Below are positions 16,252 through 24,437 of a stretch of 64,000 nt of DNA, piece by piece. The DNA comes from Deltaproteobacteria bacterium. Its GTDB lineage: Bacteria; Desulfobacterota; Desulfuromonadia; Geobacterales; JAJYBI01. A program made the translations under genes and the position numbers. The notes beneath the pieces are model-generated. The model was given only the letters and a program-made list of their open reading frames with translations. It made no database searches and was not told where the DNA came from. Position 1 is the first letter of the stretch, and every line of letters begins with the position of its first letter. Location: NCBI GenBank assembly GCA_021779095.1, contig JAJYBI010000001.1, forward strand, positions 1 to 64,000, read 5' to 3'.

Positions 16252-17370
16252 CTAATCTTCCGAAGTAGCAGATTTGAAACGCTGGTAGAGAATTCGACGT
16301 ATCCCACACCGGTCGTCGACAACCGTCAGATCGCCGCAACTTCCCCACGCCCGCCCCATGCACCCACCTGCACACACCAGCTTTCCAGGGCAATTCCGAC
16401 ATTCCGGGATACCCCTCCTGCGGCGGCTGATCTCCGCCAGAGCAGACCAGAGCGAAATTCCCTCGATCATGGACTGTGCCAGCCCTTTGTCCAGCACACC
16501 GTCAACCGCATAATCATCCGCCTGGCACATCAGACAGGGATACAACCTCCCGGCGGGAGTAAGGTACGGATGTGCGGCGAATGTGCAGCCGATATCCCGT
16601 GCCTCCCCATCCAACCGCCATTCCAGCGCCGCCATCCTGCCAATCCTCGCATACAGCTCCCGGAAGCGCGCATCTGATTCGTAACGTTGCATCAACTCCA
16701 GATATTGCCCAGAAAGAGGTGGTACGACAAACCGTTCGTCGGCACCCCGACCGAACGCCACCAGAGTACCGGCGACTACCGAGCCGATCCCCATGGAATC
16801 TGCTCGTTCTAGCAGCTCAGGGAACTCCGAAATGTTATGCCGCATCTCCGTGAACGCCAGGGAGACAGTCCGACCGAGTCCGCCATCGACCAACCTCTGC
16901 AGCCCTGCCATCACCCCTGCATATGCCCCCGTGCCCCGCACATAGTCATGGGTAGCAGCAGTGGCCCCGTCCAGACTGACCTGCAACGCAAGACCGGGAC
17001 AGTTCAAAGCCCTCAGGACACGCGCCTCGCGATCGCCTATCAGCATGGCATTGGTCTGAAGCATTACCGTTTCAAACTGTTTCCCGCTGACATATTGCAA
17101 TATTTCACGCCAATCGGGATGACACAGAGGTTCTCCGCCGGTAATTCGGACCCCCCGCCCACCCATCCCGACAAATTCATCGACTATCCGGAACAGCGTT
17201 TTGGTCGAAACGTGGCCGAACGACCGTGGGGTTCCGGCTCCAACCCAGCAGTGCACGCAGCGCACATTGCACGATCCGGTAACGGAGAAGGTCATAACCT
17301 CCGGCGCAGCCAACCCGGCTGCCCGAAACGCCCACCCGACACTCTCCGACTCTTTATCCATTGGCTCCAC
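16252..17370 (-). CDS. Radical SAM/SPASM domain protein of unknown substrate
   Basis: This 372-aa protein has a radical SAM core with the cluster motif GSCNVRCVHC near residue 33 and the GGEP motif (RGVRITGGEPLCHPDW). A SPASM-like C-terminal domain carries CTFAAHPYLTPAGRLYPCLMC, CRNCPGKLVCAGGC and a final DDRC. Such enzymes usually modify ribosomal peptides or act as anaerobic enzyme maturases. No precursor peptide or PqqD-like partner is visible next to it. It starts at a GTG with GGAG 8 bp upstream, lies between the regulator of Fe-ADH 2 and Fe-ADH 1, and is preceded by a terminator, so it has its own promoter. It may mature one of the dehydrogenases or a distant peptide. Confidence 0.85.
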   Translation of the reverse strand: MEPMDKESESVGWAFRAAGLAAPEVMTFSVTGSCNVRCVHCWVGAGTPRSFGHVSTKTLFRIVDEFVGMGGRGVRITGGEPLCHPDWREILQYVSGKQFETVMLQTNAMLIGDREARVLRALNCPGLALQVSLDGATAATHDYVRGTGAYAGVMAGLQRLVDGGLGRTVSLAFTEMRHNISEFPELLERADSMGIGSVVAGTLVAFGRGADERFVVPPLSGQYLELMQRYESDARFRELYARIGRMAALEWRLDGEARDIGCTFAAHPYLTPAGRLYPCLMCQADDYAVDGVLDKGLAQSMIEGISLWSALAEISRRRRGIPECRNCPGKLVCAGGCMGRAWGSCGDLTVVDDRCGIRRILYQRFKSATSED

Positions 17371-17472
17371 TGATTCGTCTCCGCTTGTCGATTACATCTG
17401 ACATTCCGGCGCAGCCATCCTTGCTGCCGCTCTTTTCAGCTCTTTACGCCACCGCGACCAAGACCCTGGACG

Positions 17473-17504
17473 AAAAAAAACCGCGCCGGCAACGCGACGC
17501 GGTT
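17473..17504 (-). terminator. Intrinsic terminator after the NtrC-type regulator
   Basis: On the minus strand AACCGCG pairs with CGCGGTT, and eight T residues follow. It lies about 60 bp past the regulator stop and ends the Fe-ADH 2 - kinase - regulator transcript. Confidence 0.85.
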
Positions 17505-17563
17505 CGAGACAACTCACAATGCAACATGCTGTATCTTTCTGCGCCAGAGGCGGACAGACGTTA

Positions 17564-18937
17564 CTACGTCGCAATTCCATATCGCTCAAGCTTGGTATAC
17601 AGAGTCTTTCGGTCTATTTCCAGCACCTTTGCCGCCTTGCTCTTGTTGCCATCGAGCCTCTCCAGCACTTTCTGGATATGGTCACGTTCAACGACCCAGA
17701 GAGGTGTATCCTGATATTCCGACAGCCCCGAGGTAACGCGAATCGGCGCTACCTTGGGCGGTGAAAACGGCAGGAGGTCCGATGATATGATCGGCTCGAC
17801 CGCCAGGATACTCGCCCTGCGGATCACATTGCGAAGCTCCCGCACGTTGCCCGGCCACGTGTACGCACAGAGTGCCGCCATCGCCTCGTCAGAGATCTCC
17901 CAGCCTTCACAGCCGCTTTCGCTGGCAGTCTTGAGGAAATAATACGCAAGCGGAATGATATCCTCTGGACGCTCACGCAGGGGAGGGATATTGATCACCA
18001 GCAGATTGATGCGGTGGTACAGGTCTTCCCGGAACTCACCACGACTGACGCACTCCTCGAGCTTCTTGTTGGAGGCGAAGACAAAGCGCACGTTGACGCT
18101 GATATCGTGATTTCCGCCAAGCCGGCGGAAATTTCCCGTCTCGAGAATGCGGAGCAGCTTCACCTGGACATCCAGCGGCATCTCGGATATCTCGTCCATG
18201 AAAAGGGTACCGGTGTCGGCCAGCTCAAAAAGCCCTGCCCGCCCCTTGCTCGCGCCGGTAAAGGCACCCTGCACATGGCCAAACAGCTCGCTTTCCGCGG
18301 TATTGACATTGAGCCGGCCACAGTTGACCGTCACAAACGGCTTGTTTATCCGGTTGCTCGAATCGTGCACCGCCCGCGCGAACAGCTCCTTTCCCGCGCC
18401 GCTTTCCCCGCAGATAAGCACATGCTCGTCCGTCGGACCGTAACGCCTCACCGCTTCCAGGGCCTTCTGAATGACGACGCTCTTCCCCACGATGCGATGC
18501 TGGTCGAGCTTGTTGATTTCGAGCTTGAGACTCATGTTCTCCATGCGCAGCCGGTTCTTCTCGCACGCCTTGTCGATGACCATCTCCAGCTCTTCGAGCT
18601 TGACCGGCTTGGTGAGATAGTCATACGCACCAAACTTGATGGACTCAACCGCCGTCTCGATCGTACCGTGCCCGGTAAACACGATGATCTCCGGAATCGT
18701 CGTCTCCGCACGCATCTGCTTCAGCAGCTCCAAGCCATCGATGCCCGGCATTCTCATGTCAAGGAGCACGACATTGAAAACCTCCTGCCGGTACAGCTCG
18801 AGCCCGGCATATCCGTCGGCAGCCGTTTCCACCTTGTACCCGCTACGCGAAAGCTCCATCTCCAGGAGCTCACGCAACGGCTTTTCATCCTCGACAACAA
18901 GTATTTTCGCCTCTTTACGCTTAACTATACTAGACAT
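17564..18937 (-). CDS. NtrC-family sigma-54 response regulator
   Basis: This 457-aa regulator has a receiver domain (about 10-125; phosphorylation site in VVLLDMRMPG, conserved KPVKLEEL), a sigma-54 AAA+ domain (Walker A GESGAGKE, GAFTGA loop, Walker B TGTLFMDEISEM) and a C-terminal Fis-type helix-turn-helix (NKSKAAKVLEIDRKTLYTKL). It is the partner of the kinase encoded just upstream, with a 13-bp overlap. Cotranscription with Fe-ADH 2 suggests that it controls the sigma-54 promoters of the alcohol genes. The TGT-N9-TCTACA elements are its likely sites, though the AcoR-type protein competes for that role. Confidence 0.92.
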   Translation of the reverse strand: MSSIVKRKEAKILVVEDEKPLRELLEMELSRSGYKVETAADGYAGLELYRQEVFNVVLLDMRMPGIDGLELLKQMRAETTIPEIIVFTGHGTIETAVESIKFGAYDYLTKPVKLEELEMVIDKACEKNRLRMENMSLKLEINKLDQHRIVGKSVVIQKALEAVRRYGPTDEHVLICGESGAGKELFARAVHDSSNRINKPFVTVNCGRLNVNTAESELFGHVQGAFTGASKGRAGLFELADTGTLFMDEISEMPLDVQVKLLRILETGNFRRLGGNHDISVNVRFVFASNKKLEECVSRGEFREDLYHRINLLVINIPPLRERPEDIIPLAYYFLKTASESGCEGWEISDEAMAALCAYTWPGNVRELRNVIRRASILAVEPIISSDLLPFSPPKVAPIRVTSGLSEYQDTPLWVVERDHIQKVLERLDGNKSKAAKVLEIDRKTLYTKLERYGIAT

Positions 18938-20133
18938 GCTGGAAGCCTCACGGTGAATTTCGTCCCTTTATTTTGCTTGCTTTCAACGGAAATCTCTCCA
19001 CCATGCTTTTTGATGATGTTGTACGTGACAGCAAGACCGAGTCCGAGCCCTTGGCCGACCCCCTTCGTGGTAAAAAACGGGTCCCATATCTGGTCCATAA
19101 GGGAAATCGGTATCCCACACCCATTGTCGCTGATGCTGGCAATGACACTCCCGTCGTGGATCATCGTGGCGATTTCAACCTGACCCGGCCCGTCGATTGC
19201 CTGCAGCGCGTTCATGGTCAGATTCATGAATACCTGGCGCAATCCGGAGGGGTCGCCACTGATCAACGGCAAATCCACCTGCAGCGATACAAGTATCTCG
19301 ATATTCTCGTTACGTGCCTTGTGCCTCACCAGCTCGATGACTTCCTGGAGAATCTGATTGATATCCACCGATCCGACCGTACCCTCGGATTTCCGGCTGA
19401 AACTCAAGAGACTGTCGATGATCCCCTTGCACCGGTACGACTCGCGGATAATGACTTCGAGGTACTTCTTGAAATCCCTGAGGCGATGATCGTCCGCAAG
19501 CCCCGGCTCTTCGCGGAACCTGCGCACCAGCGCCTCCGCATACCCGGCTACAGAGGTCAACGGATTATTTATCTCGTGCGCCACCCCGGCAGCGAGCAGA
19601 CCGATACTCGACAGCTTCTCCGCCTGCAGCAACTGCAGCTCGTTGACCCGTTTTTCGGTTACATCACGAATAAAGACCAGGGCACGGTTTCTGTCGTTGG
19701 GGTCTTCTATCGGTGTCGCCGTCACGTCGTAGTAACGGCTCTCGCCTCCGGAGGTCGTCGTGGTAAAGGACATCTGCATGCTTTTTCCGGACAACGCCTT
19801 CTCAACGGGACACTCGTCGTCCGCATGCTCATTGTCGAGATGGAACAGCGATCTGCAATGCCTGCCTACAGTGGTTTCTGCGGGGAACTGCTTCAGGCTC
19901 ACGTGGTTACGATGCTGGACACACCCATGGTGATCATAGATGACCACACTGTCGGAAATCGCATCGAATACAGCCTGCAGCTCGCCGGTCTTGATCCTTA
20001 ACCCGAGGTTGGCTGCCTCCAGCTCCTGAATTTTCTGTTTAACTTCAGAGTAAAAACCGATCTTCGAGCTTTCGAGCCCCAGTAACCGTTCAAGACTGGG
20101 TTCGTCGATCAGCGTTCTTCGTATCTCGCCCAT
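18925..20133 (-). CDS. Soluble PAS sensor histidine kinase (NtrB-like)
   Basis: This kinase of about 402 aa has no membrane segment. A short coiled region precedes a PAS domain (about 50-170) with a cysteine pair in GRHCRSLFHLDNEHADDECPVE. The HisKA domain follows, with the phospho-acceptor in AAGVAHEINNPLTSV. The ATPase has NLTMNALQAI, SISDNGCGIP and GVGQGLGLGLA. It would sense an internal redox, ligand or metabolic signal and phosphorylate the adjacent regulator. The ATG at 20133 is chosen over the TTG at 20139 because it gives better spacing to GAGAGGG; the TTG would overlap the Fe-ADH 2 stop. Confidence 0.9.
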   Translation of the reverse strand: MGEIRRTLIDEPSLERLLGLESSKIGFYSEVKQKIQELEAANLGLRIKTGELQAVFDAISDSVVIYDHHGCVQHRNHVSLKQFPAETTVGRHCRSLFHLDNEHADDECPVEKALSGKSMQMSFTTTTSGGESRYYDVTATPIEDPNDRNRALVFIRDVTEKRVNELQLLQAEKLSSIGLLAAGVAHEINNPLTSVAGYAEALVRRFREEPGLADDHRLRDFKKYLEVIIRESYRCKGIIDSLLSFSRKSEGTVGSVDINQILQEVIELVRHKARNENIEILVSLQVDLPLISGDPSGLRQVFMNLTMNALQAIDGPGQVEIATMIHDGSVIASISDNGCGIPISLMDQIWDPFFTTKGVGQGLGLGLAVTYNIIKKHGGEISVESKQNKGTKFTVRLPACLV

Positions 20134-20135
20134 CG

Positions 20136-21299
20136 TCAATAGGCCCTCTCCAGAATTGTCAGCAGCTCCTGCGCATTGGCCTGACGCGGCGACGTGAGAA
20201 TGCAGACATCCTTCAATGCCCGCTGCGCCAGTTCGGGCAGGTCTTCACGCCTGACCCCGAGACTCTTCAGGCTTCGAGGGGCACCGGCAGCATCGAGCAT
20301 CGTATCCAGCGTTTCCTGAACCACCTCGGAAATCGCACCGGAGTTCCCATCAACACGATGACCAAATCCCCATGCCAGATCCGGCAGCTTCTCGGCGACA
20401 ACCGGAAGATCATAGCGCAGGACTTCCGGCAGCAGCACGGCATTGATCCCCCCGTGATTGGCGTCATAGAGCCCGCCGATGGGATGGGCAAGTGCATGAA
20501 CAATCCCGAGCAGTGAGTTGGAGAACGCCATCCCCGCATGCAGACTGGCACGGGCCAGGTTTTCCAGATCATCCGGATGGCGCTCCTTCACCGCCGGGAC
20601 GAGGCTCGCCGAAATGAGACGCAGCGCCTTGATCGCATGCACATCGGTAAGTGACGTGGACGCAACCGAAAAAAACGCCTCCAGCGCGTGGCTGAGCGCA
20701 TCGGTCGACGTCGTACAGACGAATTCGTCGGGGAGCGTTTCCAGCGTATCCGGATCGGTCAGACTGATGTCGGGCGCCACACACCGGCTCATTATCGTCA
20801 ACTTGCACTTGTTTTCCGTATCGTTGATAACGGCGAACTGGGAAACGTCCGAGCCGGTGCCGCAGGTCGTCGGACACAACACAAGCGGAGGAAGGGGACG
20901 GACAATCTTGTCGTGCCCTTCGAAATCCCTGATCCTGCCGCCGTTCGACACGAGAATGGCTATCCCCTTGGCAGCATCCAACGAACTCCCGCCGCCGAGC
21001 CCCACAATAACATCGGCTCCGTGGCGTATATATTCAATGGCACCCGATTCCACCTCCACATCCTTCGGATTCGAAGTGATGTTGTTGTAGAAGATCACTT
21101 CCAGCCCGGCATCGATGAGGTGCTTCAACGCCTTGTCCACCCAGCCGGCATTGACGAGCCCCTGGTCACTGACGAGAAACACCTTGTGGCCACCCAGACG
21201 ACGTGCACACGAACCGATCTGGCTCAGAAGCCCCCGCCCGAATATGATTTCGGGGACCTCGAATTTACAGTGGTGAAGATTGCTCCTGCTGTTTCCCAT
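20136..21299 (-). CDS. Iron-containing alcohol dehydrogenase 2
   Basis: This 387-aa group III alcohol dehydrogenase has the cofactor loop VIVGLGGGSSLDAAKGIAI and the motif PTTCGTGSDVS. Metal-ligand regions are in TSTDALSHALEA and IVHALAHPIGGLYDANHG. It resembles NAD-dependent enzymes of ethanol-oxidising anaerobes more than the methanol:NDMA type. The track extends the ORF by 65 residues; the ATG at 21299 (MGNSRSNLHHCKFEVP) fits the family and has GGAG 7 bp upstream. It heads an operon with the histidine kinase and NtrC-type regulator and has its own sigma-54 promoter, so the enzyme, sensor and regulator are linked. Confidence 0.92.
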   Translation of the reverse strand: MGNSRSNLHHCKFEVPEIIFGRGLLSQIGSCARRLGGHKVFLVSDQGLVNAGWVDKALKHLIDAGLEVIFYNNITSNPKDVEVESGAIEYIRHGADVIVGLGGGSSLDAAKGIAILVSNGGRIRDFEGHDKIVRPLPPLVLCPTTCGTGSDVSQFAVINDTENKCKLTIMSRCVAPDISLTDPDTLETLPDEFVCTTSTDALSHALEAFFSVASTSLTDVHAIKALRLISASLVPAVKERHPDDLENLARASLHAGMAFSNSLLGIVHALAHPIGGLYDANHGGINAVLLPEVLRYDLPVVAEKLPDLAWGFGHRVDGNSGAISEVVQETLDTMLDAAGAPRSLKSLGVRREDLPELAQRALKDVCILTSPRQANAQELLTILERAY

Positions 21300-21379
21300 A
21301 TTGAAGCTCCATGGAAAGGGCCGTACGCATGTTTCATCGCGCCACTCTCCGCGCCGCACAACCGGCGTCTGTTGAAAGT

Positions 21380-21395
21380 AGCAATACTTGTGCCG
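21380..21395 (-). promoter_or_regulatory. Sigma-54 promoter for the Fe-ADH 2 operon
   Basis: The minus strand reads CGGCACAAGTATTGCT, with GG-N10-GC spacing. Transcription would begin about 70 bases before the Fe-ADH 2 start codon. Confidence 0.82.
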
Positions 21396-21493
21396 TCGTG
21401 TCAAACAAGGTTTTACGGCTTGACAATCTCTAATAAGTAAATTATATAACGAGCGCGCCCGCGCCGTCAGTGTGGTGTGTACATTTTCCACCA

Positions 21494-21510
21494 TGTAGAC
21501 ATTTTACACA
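21494..21510 (-). promoter_or_regulatory. Putative activator site shared by Fe-ADH 2 and the leader RNA
   Basis: The minus strand reads TGTGTAAAATGTCTACA, and a related copy (GGTGGAAAATGTACACA) follows in tandem 18 bp further on. It lies about 100 bp above the Fe-ADH 2 promoter and 135 bp above the divergent sigma-54 promoter, so it could serve both. Confidence 0.5.
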
Positions 21511-21643
21511 CGCCAACGTAATACAGTTAACACAAACTTCGGTTCGTCGTCATGCCGCAAGGAATGGCCACAACCGCGCCCGACTGGCTGAAAAAGCATA
21601 ACGCCCAACGTTGTTTGCCGAAAAGAACCGTTGTTCTATTTTG

Positions 21644-21659
21644 TGGCACCATCGTTGCA
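21644..21659 (+). promoter_or_regulatory. Sigma-54 promoter of the leader/small RNA upstream of the porin
   Basis: TGGCACCATCGTTGCA is a near-consensus -24/-12 element with GG-N10-GC spacing on the plus strand. The next gene starts 475 bp away and a terminator intervenes. Confidence 0.88.
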
Positions 21660-21670
21660 TTTGCTGAGCC

Positions 21671-22030
21671 TGCATGGCAGGTATGGTACCAGAAAGAGAC
21701 AGCAGGGTTTATACGGCCCGACACGCAGCACGCAGATGAAACATCCGGCTCCCGGCAACATATGTTTGATAAACAGCCGGGGGCGACATCATATATGTGC
21801 ATACATGTATGAGCAGCAGAAGGGATGGAGGCACGCAGCACCTTTCCCCTTCTCAAGCTGGCAGGTTACGGAAGCCTGCATACGGACCAAAGGAGGTCCG
21901 CAGACACCAGACATACAACGGGCCAGCACCCGGGGATGCCCTGCACAAAAGGCTGTCAGGACGCTGGCAGTCGAGGTTAGTCTACTCCTTTGGGGCGGGA
22001 GATATCTCCTTCAATCTCCCGCCCGCTCTT
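21671..22030 (+). ncRNA. Putative sigma-54-dependent RNA with GGA-loop hairpins (CsrA/RsmA-binding type?)
   Basis: Between the sigma-54 promoter and the terminator is a stretch of about 360 nt without a convincing gene. Three small hairpins show GGA in the loop: GCAGG-TTACGGAAG-CCTGC (21861-21879), CGGACC-AAAGGA-GGTCCG (21883-21900) and CTGTC-AGGACGCT-GGCAG (21953-21970). A fourth, GGGC...GCCC (21920-21941), has GGGGA in its loop. GGA in hairpin loops is the CsrA/RsmA recognition signal, and RNAs with several such loops titrate that protein. The same RNA could instead be an attenuated leader of the porin operon. The exact start is inferred from promoter spacing. Confidence 0.45.
21993..22030 (+). 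terminator. Intrinsic terminator upstream of the porin
   Basis: GGGCGGGAGA pairs perfectly with TCTCCCGCCC around a twelve-base loop and is followed by GCTCTTTT. It ends the putative RNA about 100 bp before the porin start codon. Confidence 0.85.
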
Positions 22031-22134
22031 TTGCGCAGGGCAGTTACAGTAACATTGTTATATGCAATCCGGCCGTACAGTAATACAAACAGCCGGTTTA
22101 GGAATGCATCACCAACCAAAAGGAGGAAGTAACT

Positions 22135-23403
22135 ATGATGAAGAAATTTGCAGTGGCCACCGCCCTGGGTCTCGGGCTGATGGCAGGAACCGCCCAGGCG
22201 GCATTCGTGGTGGGCGGTGAAAACGGCTGGCAGCTCAGCACCGACGGTATCGTCGACGTCTTCGCCACCTACGACACGACATCCAACGGCCCCGGCGGGA
22301 ACCATGCCTTTGGTCTACTGGATGTCCCCGGCCAGCGTTTCGGGGTCGGCGTCGGCCTGCTGCCGTCGGTAGTCGGCATCAACATCAAAGCCCCGACGAC
22401 CCATGGCATCGACTCCACGGTCCGGATCGGCATCTACCCGAGCATCCAGAACACCGGAAACGGCAGCCTTGCAGGTCCGGGGGCACTGAGCGCCGCCGAC
22501 CGTTTCTCTGTTGGTCCCAATATCGACTTCCGTGAAATGTACTACAACGCAAAAGGGAAATACGGTGAACTCCTCGCCGGCCGCGCCCTCAACCTGTTCC
22601 AGGGCAAGAACATCCTGACCGACATGACACTCCTGACCGCCGGTACCGTCGGTCTGCGCGCCCACACCGTCACCCTGGGCCACATCGGCTGGGGCTACCT
22701 GTACCCCGGTTTCTCCCCCCAGATTCGGTACACCACGCCGGACCTGAACGGGGTCAAGGTTGCCGTTCTCGTTGGCGAACCGTATGAAATCAGCGCCGAA
22801 TCCGACAAAACCAACACGCCGCGTTTCGAAACGGAGATTTCCTATGCCCAGGTCTTCGGCAAGACCTCCGTGCAGGGCTGGGTTTCCGGTCTGTACCAGA
22901 GCACTACGGCACAAGACGCCACCCGTCTGGGCCACAAAGAGACCTCCGTCGGTACCGCCTTCGGTGCCAGCGTCGGCATTGGCGGGCTGAACGTCCTCGG
23001 TTCCGGTTACTACGGCGAAGGGCTCGGCACCGTCAGCGCCCAGGATGGCAACGGACCTCTTGTCGGTGCAGGTCTCTTTGGCGGCTCCACCGATGCATAT
23101 GGCAACGAGCGGACCGACTGGGGCTTCCTGGCCCAGGCAACCTACCAGCTTACCCCCGAATGGAAGGTCGGAGCCAACTACGGCCAGACCCGTCAGGAGG
23201 AAACTTCTTACGACAAGGCGCTCAGAAATGCTGGCGACTCGATAATGGTCAAAAAGCAGGAGTCGGCCGTCGCCAATGTGGTTTACAACCTGAACAAGTT
23301 CACCCAGTTCATCGCCGAATACACCTATGCACAGTCCACCTGGATGGATGGCGCAACCCAGCATTCCAACCAGGTTGCCGTCGGCACGATGTTCTACTGG
23401 TAA
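22135..23403 (+). CDS. Outer-membrane porin
   Basis: This 422-aa protein starts with a signal peptide (MMKKFAVATALGLGLMAGTAQA, cleavage after AQA) and continues as a glycine- and aromatic-rich beta-barrel with alternating polar and hydrophobic residues. It ends in MFYW, the aromatic C-terminus recognised by the BAM complex. It resembles general Gram-negative porins. Position before an acetate transporter and among alcohol dehydrogenases suggests entry of alcohols or organic acids. GGAGGAAGTAACT precedes the ATG. An upstream terminator implies a separate promoter or controlled read-through; I could not identify a promoter with confidence. Confidence 0.82.
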   Translation: MMKKFAVATALGLGLMAGTAQAAFVVGGENGWQLSTDGIVDVFATYDTTSNGPGGNHAFGLLDVPGQRFGVGVGLLPSVVGINIKAPTTHGIDSTVRIGIYPSIQNTGNGSLAGPGALSAADRFSVGPNIDFREMYYNAKGKYGELLAGRALNLFQGKNILTDMTLLTAGTVGLRAHTVTLGHIGWGYLYPGFSPQIRYTTPDLNGVKVAVLVGEPYEISAESDKTNTPRFETEISYAQVFGKTSVQGWVSGLYQSTTAQDATRLGHKETSVGTAFGASVGIGGLNVLGSGYYGEGLGTVSAQDGNGPLVGAGLFGGSTDAYGNERTDWGFLAQATYQLTPEWKVGANYGQTRQEETSYDKALRNAGDSIMVKKQESAVANVVYNLNKFTQFIAEYTYAQSTWMDGATQHSNQVAVGTMFYW

Positions 23404-23454
23404 GCAGTCTCACGCAGGTATCACCAATTCCGCAGGAATGCGAGGAGGCATACC

Positions 23455-23727
23455 ATGCCGAAGTACGTAATCGAACGTGAACTGCCGGGTGCCGGCAACA
23501 TACCGCCGGCCGACCTGCAGGCGATTTCCCAGAAATCGTGCAGCGTGCTGCAGGGACTCGGTCCGCAGATCCAGTGGGTGCAGAGCTATGTCACCGCTGA
23601 CAAGATCTACTGTATCTACATCGCACCAAACAAGGAGTTGGTCCTCGAACACGCCAGACAGGGCGGATTCCCCGCCAACAGCGTGGCCGAGGTAGTCACC
23701 ATGATCGATCCGACCACAGCAGAATAG
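23455..23727 (+). CDS. DUF4242 family protein
   Basis: This 90-aa protein matches the DUF4242 family, small ferredoxin-like-fold proteins, some of which bind nickel. Conserved-looking stretches are YVIERELPGAG, SCSVLQGLGPQIQWVQSYVT and KIYCIYIAPN. It has no signal peptide. It sits 51 bp after the porin and before the acetate transporter, in what looks like one operon. GCGAGGAGGC lies a few bases before the ATG. No reaction is assigned. Confidence 0.8.
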   Translation: MPKYVIERELPGAGNIPPADLQAISQKSCSVLQGLGPQIQWVQSYVTADKIYCIYIAPNKELVLEHARQGGFPANSVAEVVTMIDPTTAE

Positions 23728-23780
23728 CCTCCCCCATCCTGTCACGAACAGGTGGGTAACCATTCAAAGGAGAATTGCAC

Positions 23781-24368
23781 ATGGCAGAAGAAACCACTTT
23801 CAGCATTGTCAACAATGCGGTTGCAGATCCCTCGACCGTCGGCTTGGCAAGTTTCGGTATCGCGCTGTTCACACTGAGCTTCCTCAACGCCGGCATCGTC
23901 GGCCCGAACGCCATCAGCATCCTGATCCCGCTGGCGCTTCTCACCGGGTTGATCCATTTTTTCGCATGCCTGAGCGGCTTCAAGAAAAACGAGCTTTTCA
24001 CCGCCGTCGTCTTCGGCATCTACGGCATGTTCTGGGCCATCTGGGGTCTGATCAACCTGGGCGTGGCGCTCAAATGGTATGAGCTCGATGCAAAAACGCT
24101 CATGGTCTTCTGTATTGCGTACACCATCTTTACAGCGATCATCTTCATTGCTACACTTGTTACCAACAAGGCGGTCATCCTGACTCTGGCGCTGCTCCTG
24201 GCGGTCTTCCTGCTTCTCGACTTCGGTCTGGCCGGCAGCCCGGGCCTGATCGTGTATGCAGGTTACATCGGGATGGTCGATGGCCTGATGGCACTGTACC
24301 TTACGGCCGCCGGCCTGCTGGCCACGATGTACGGGCGGCCGGTACTTCCGGTTGGACCGGTTAAGTAG
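23781..24368 (+). CDS. Acetate/succinate transporter, GPR1/FUN34/SatP family
   Basis: This 195-aa membrane protein has six hydrophobic segments and the N-terminal signature region ADPSTVGLASFGIALFTLS, which corresponds to the NPAPLGL motif of SatP/YaaH proteins. The family moves acetate and other short organic acids across the inner membrane with protons. The ATG at 23781 has AGGAG 8 bp upstream; the track begins at a TTG two codons earlier. In this island it could export acetate made from alcohol oxidation or import acetate as an electron donor. It is in line with the porin and DUF4242 genes. Confidence 0.9.
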   Translation: MAEETTFSIVNNAVADPSTVGLASFGIALFTLSFLNAGIVGPNAISILIPLALLTGLIHFFACLSGFKKNELFTAVVFGIYGMFWAIWGLINLGVALKWYELDAKTLMVFCIAYTIFTAIIFIATLVTNKAVILTLALLLAVFLLLDFGLAGSPGLIVYAGYIGMVDGLMALYLTAAGLLATMYGRPVLPVGPVK

Positions 24369-24437
24369 CAAAAGAACGTTGTCGTCGATCTGCTTGCTTC
24401 TCGGTGTTCAAATCTTTCGATTCAAGAGGAGGCACAC

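Larger units (their letters stand above)
21300..22134. other. Divergent non-coding region between Fe-ADH 2 and the porin
   Basis: These 835 bases hold two opposed sigma-54 promoters (21380-21395 minus and 21644-21659 plus), tandem activator-like sites near 21473-21510, a perfect palindrome CATACATGTATG (21800-21811), a run of GGA-loop hairpins, and a strong terminator at 21993-22030. The ORFs listed in the track here lack recognisable domains. Confidence 0.6.

Noticed and set aside
17392-17589. 65-aa minus-strand ORF upstream of the second radical SAM gene as a precursor peptide
   Set aside because: It overlaps the 3' end of the regulator gene and includes the terminator hairpin; no leader or core-like sequence.
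22040-22130. Promoter directly upstream of the porin
   Set aside because: Several weak -35/-10 pairs exist but none has good spacing; no GG-N10-GC element.
21552-22132. Plus-strand ORFs of 86-150 aa in the region upstream of the porin
   Set aside because: They overlap promoters, hairpins and the terminator, lack ribosome sites and have no domain-like sequence.
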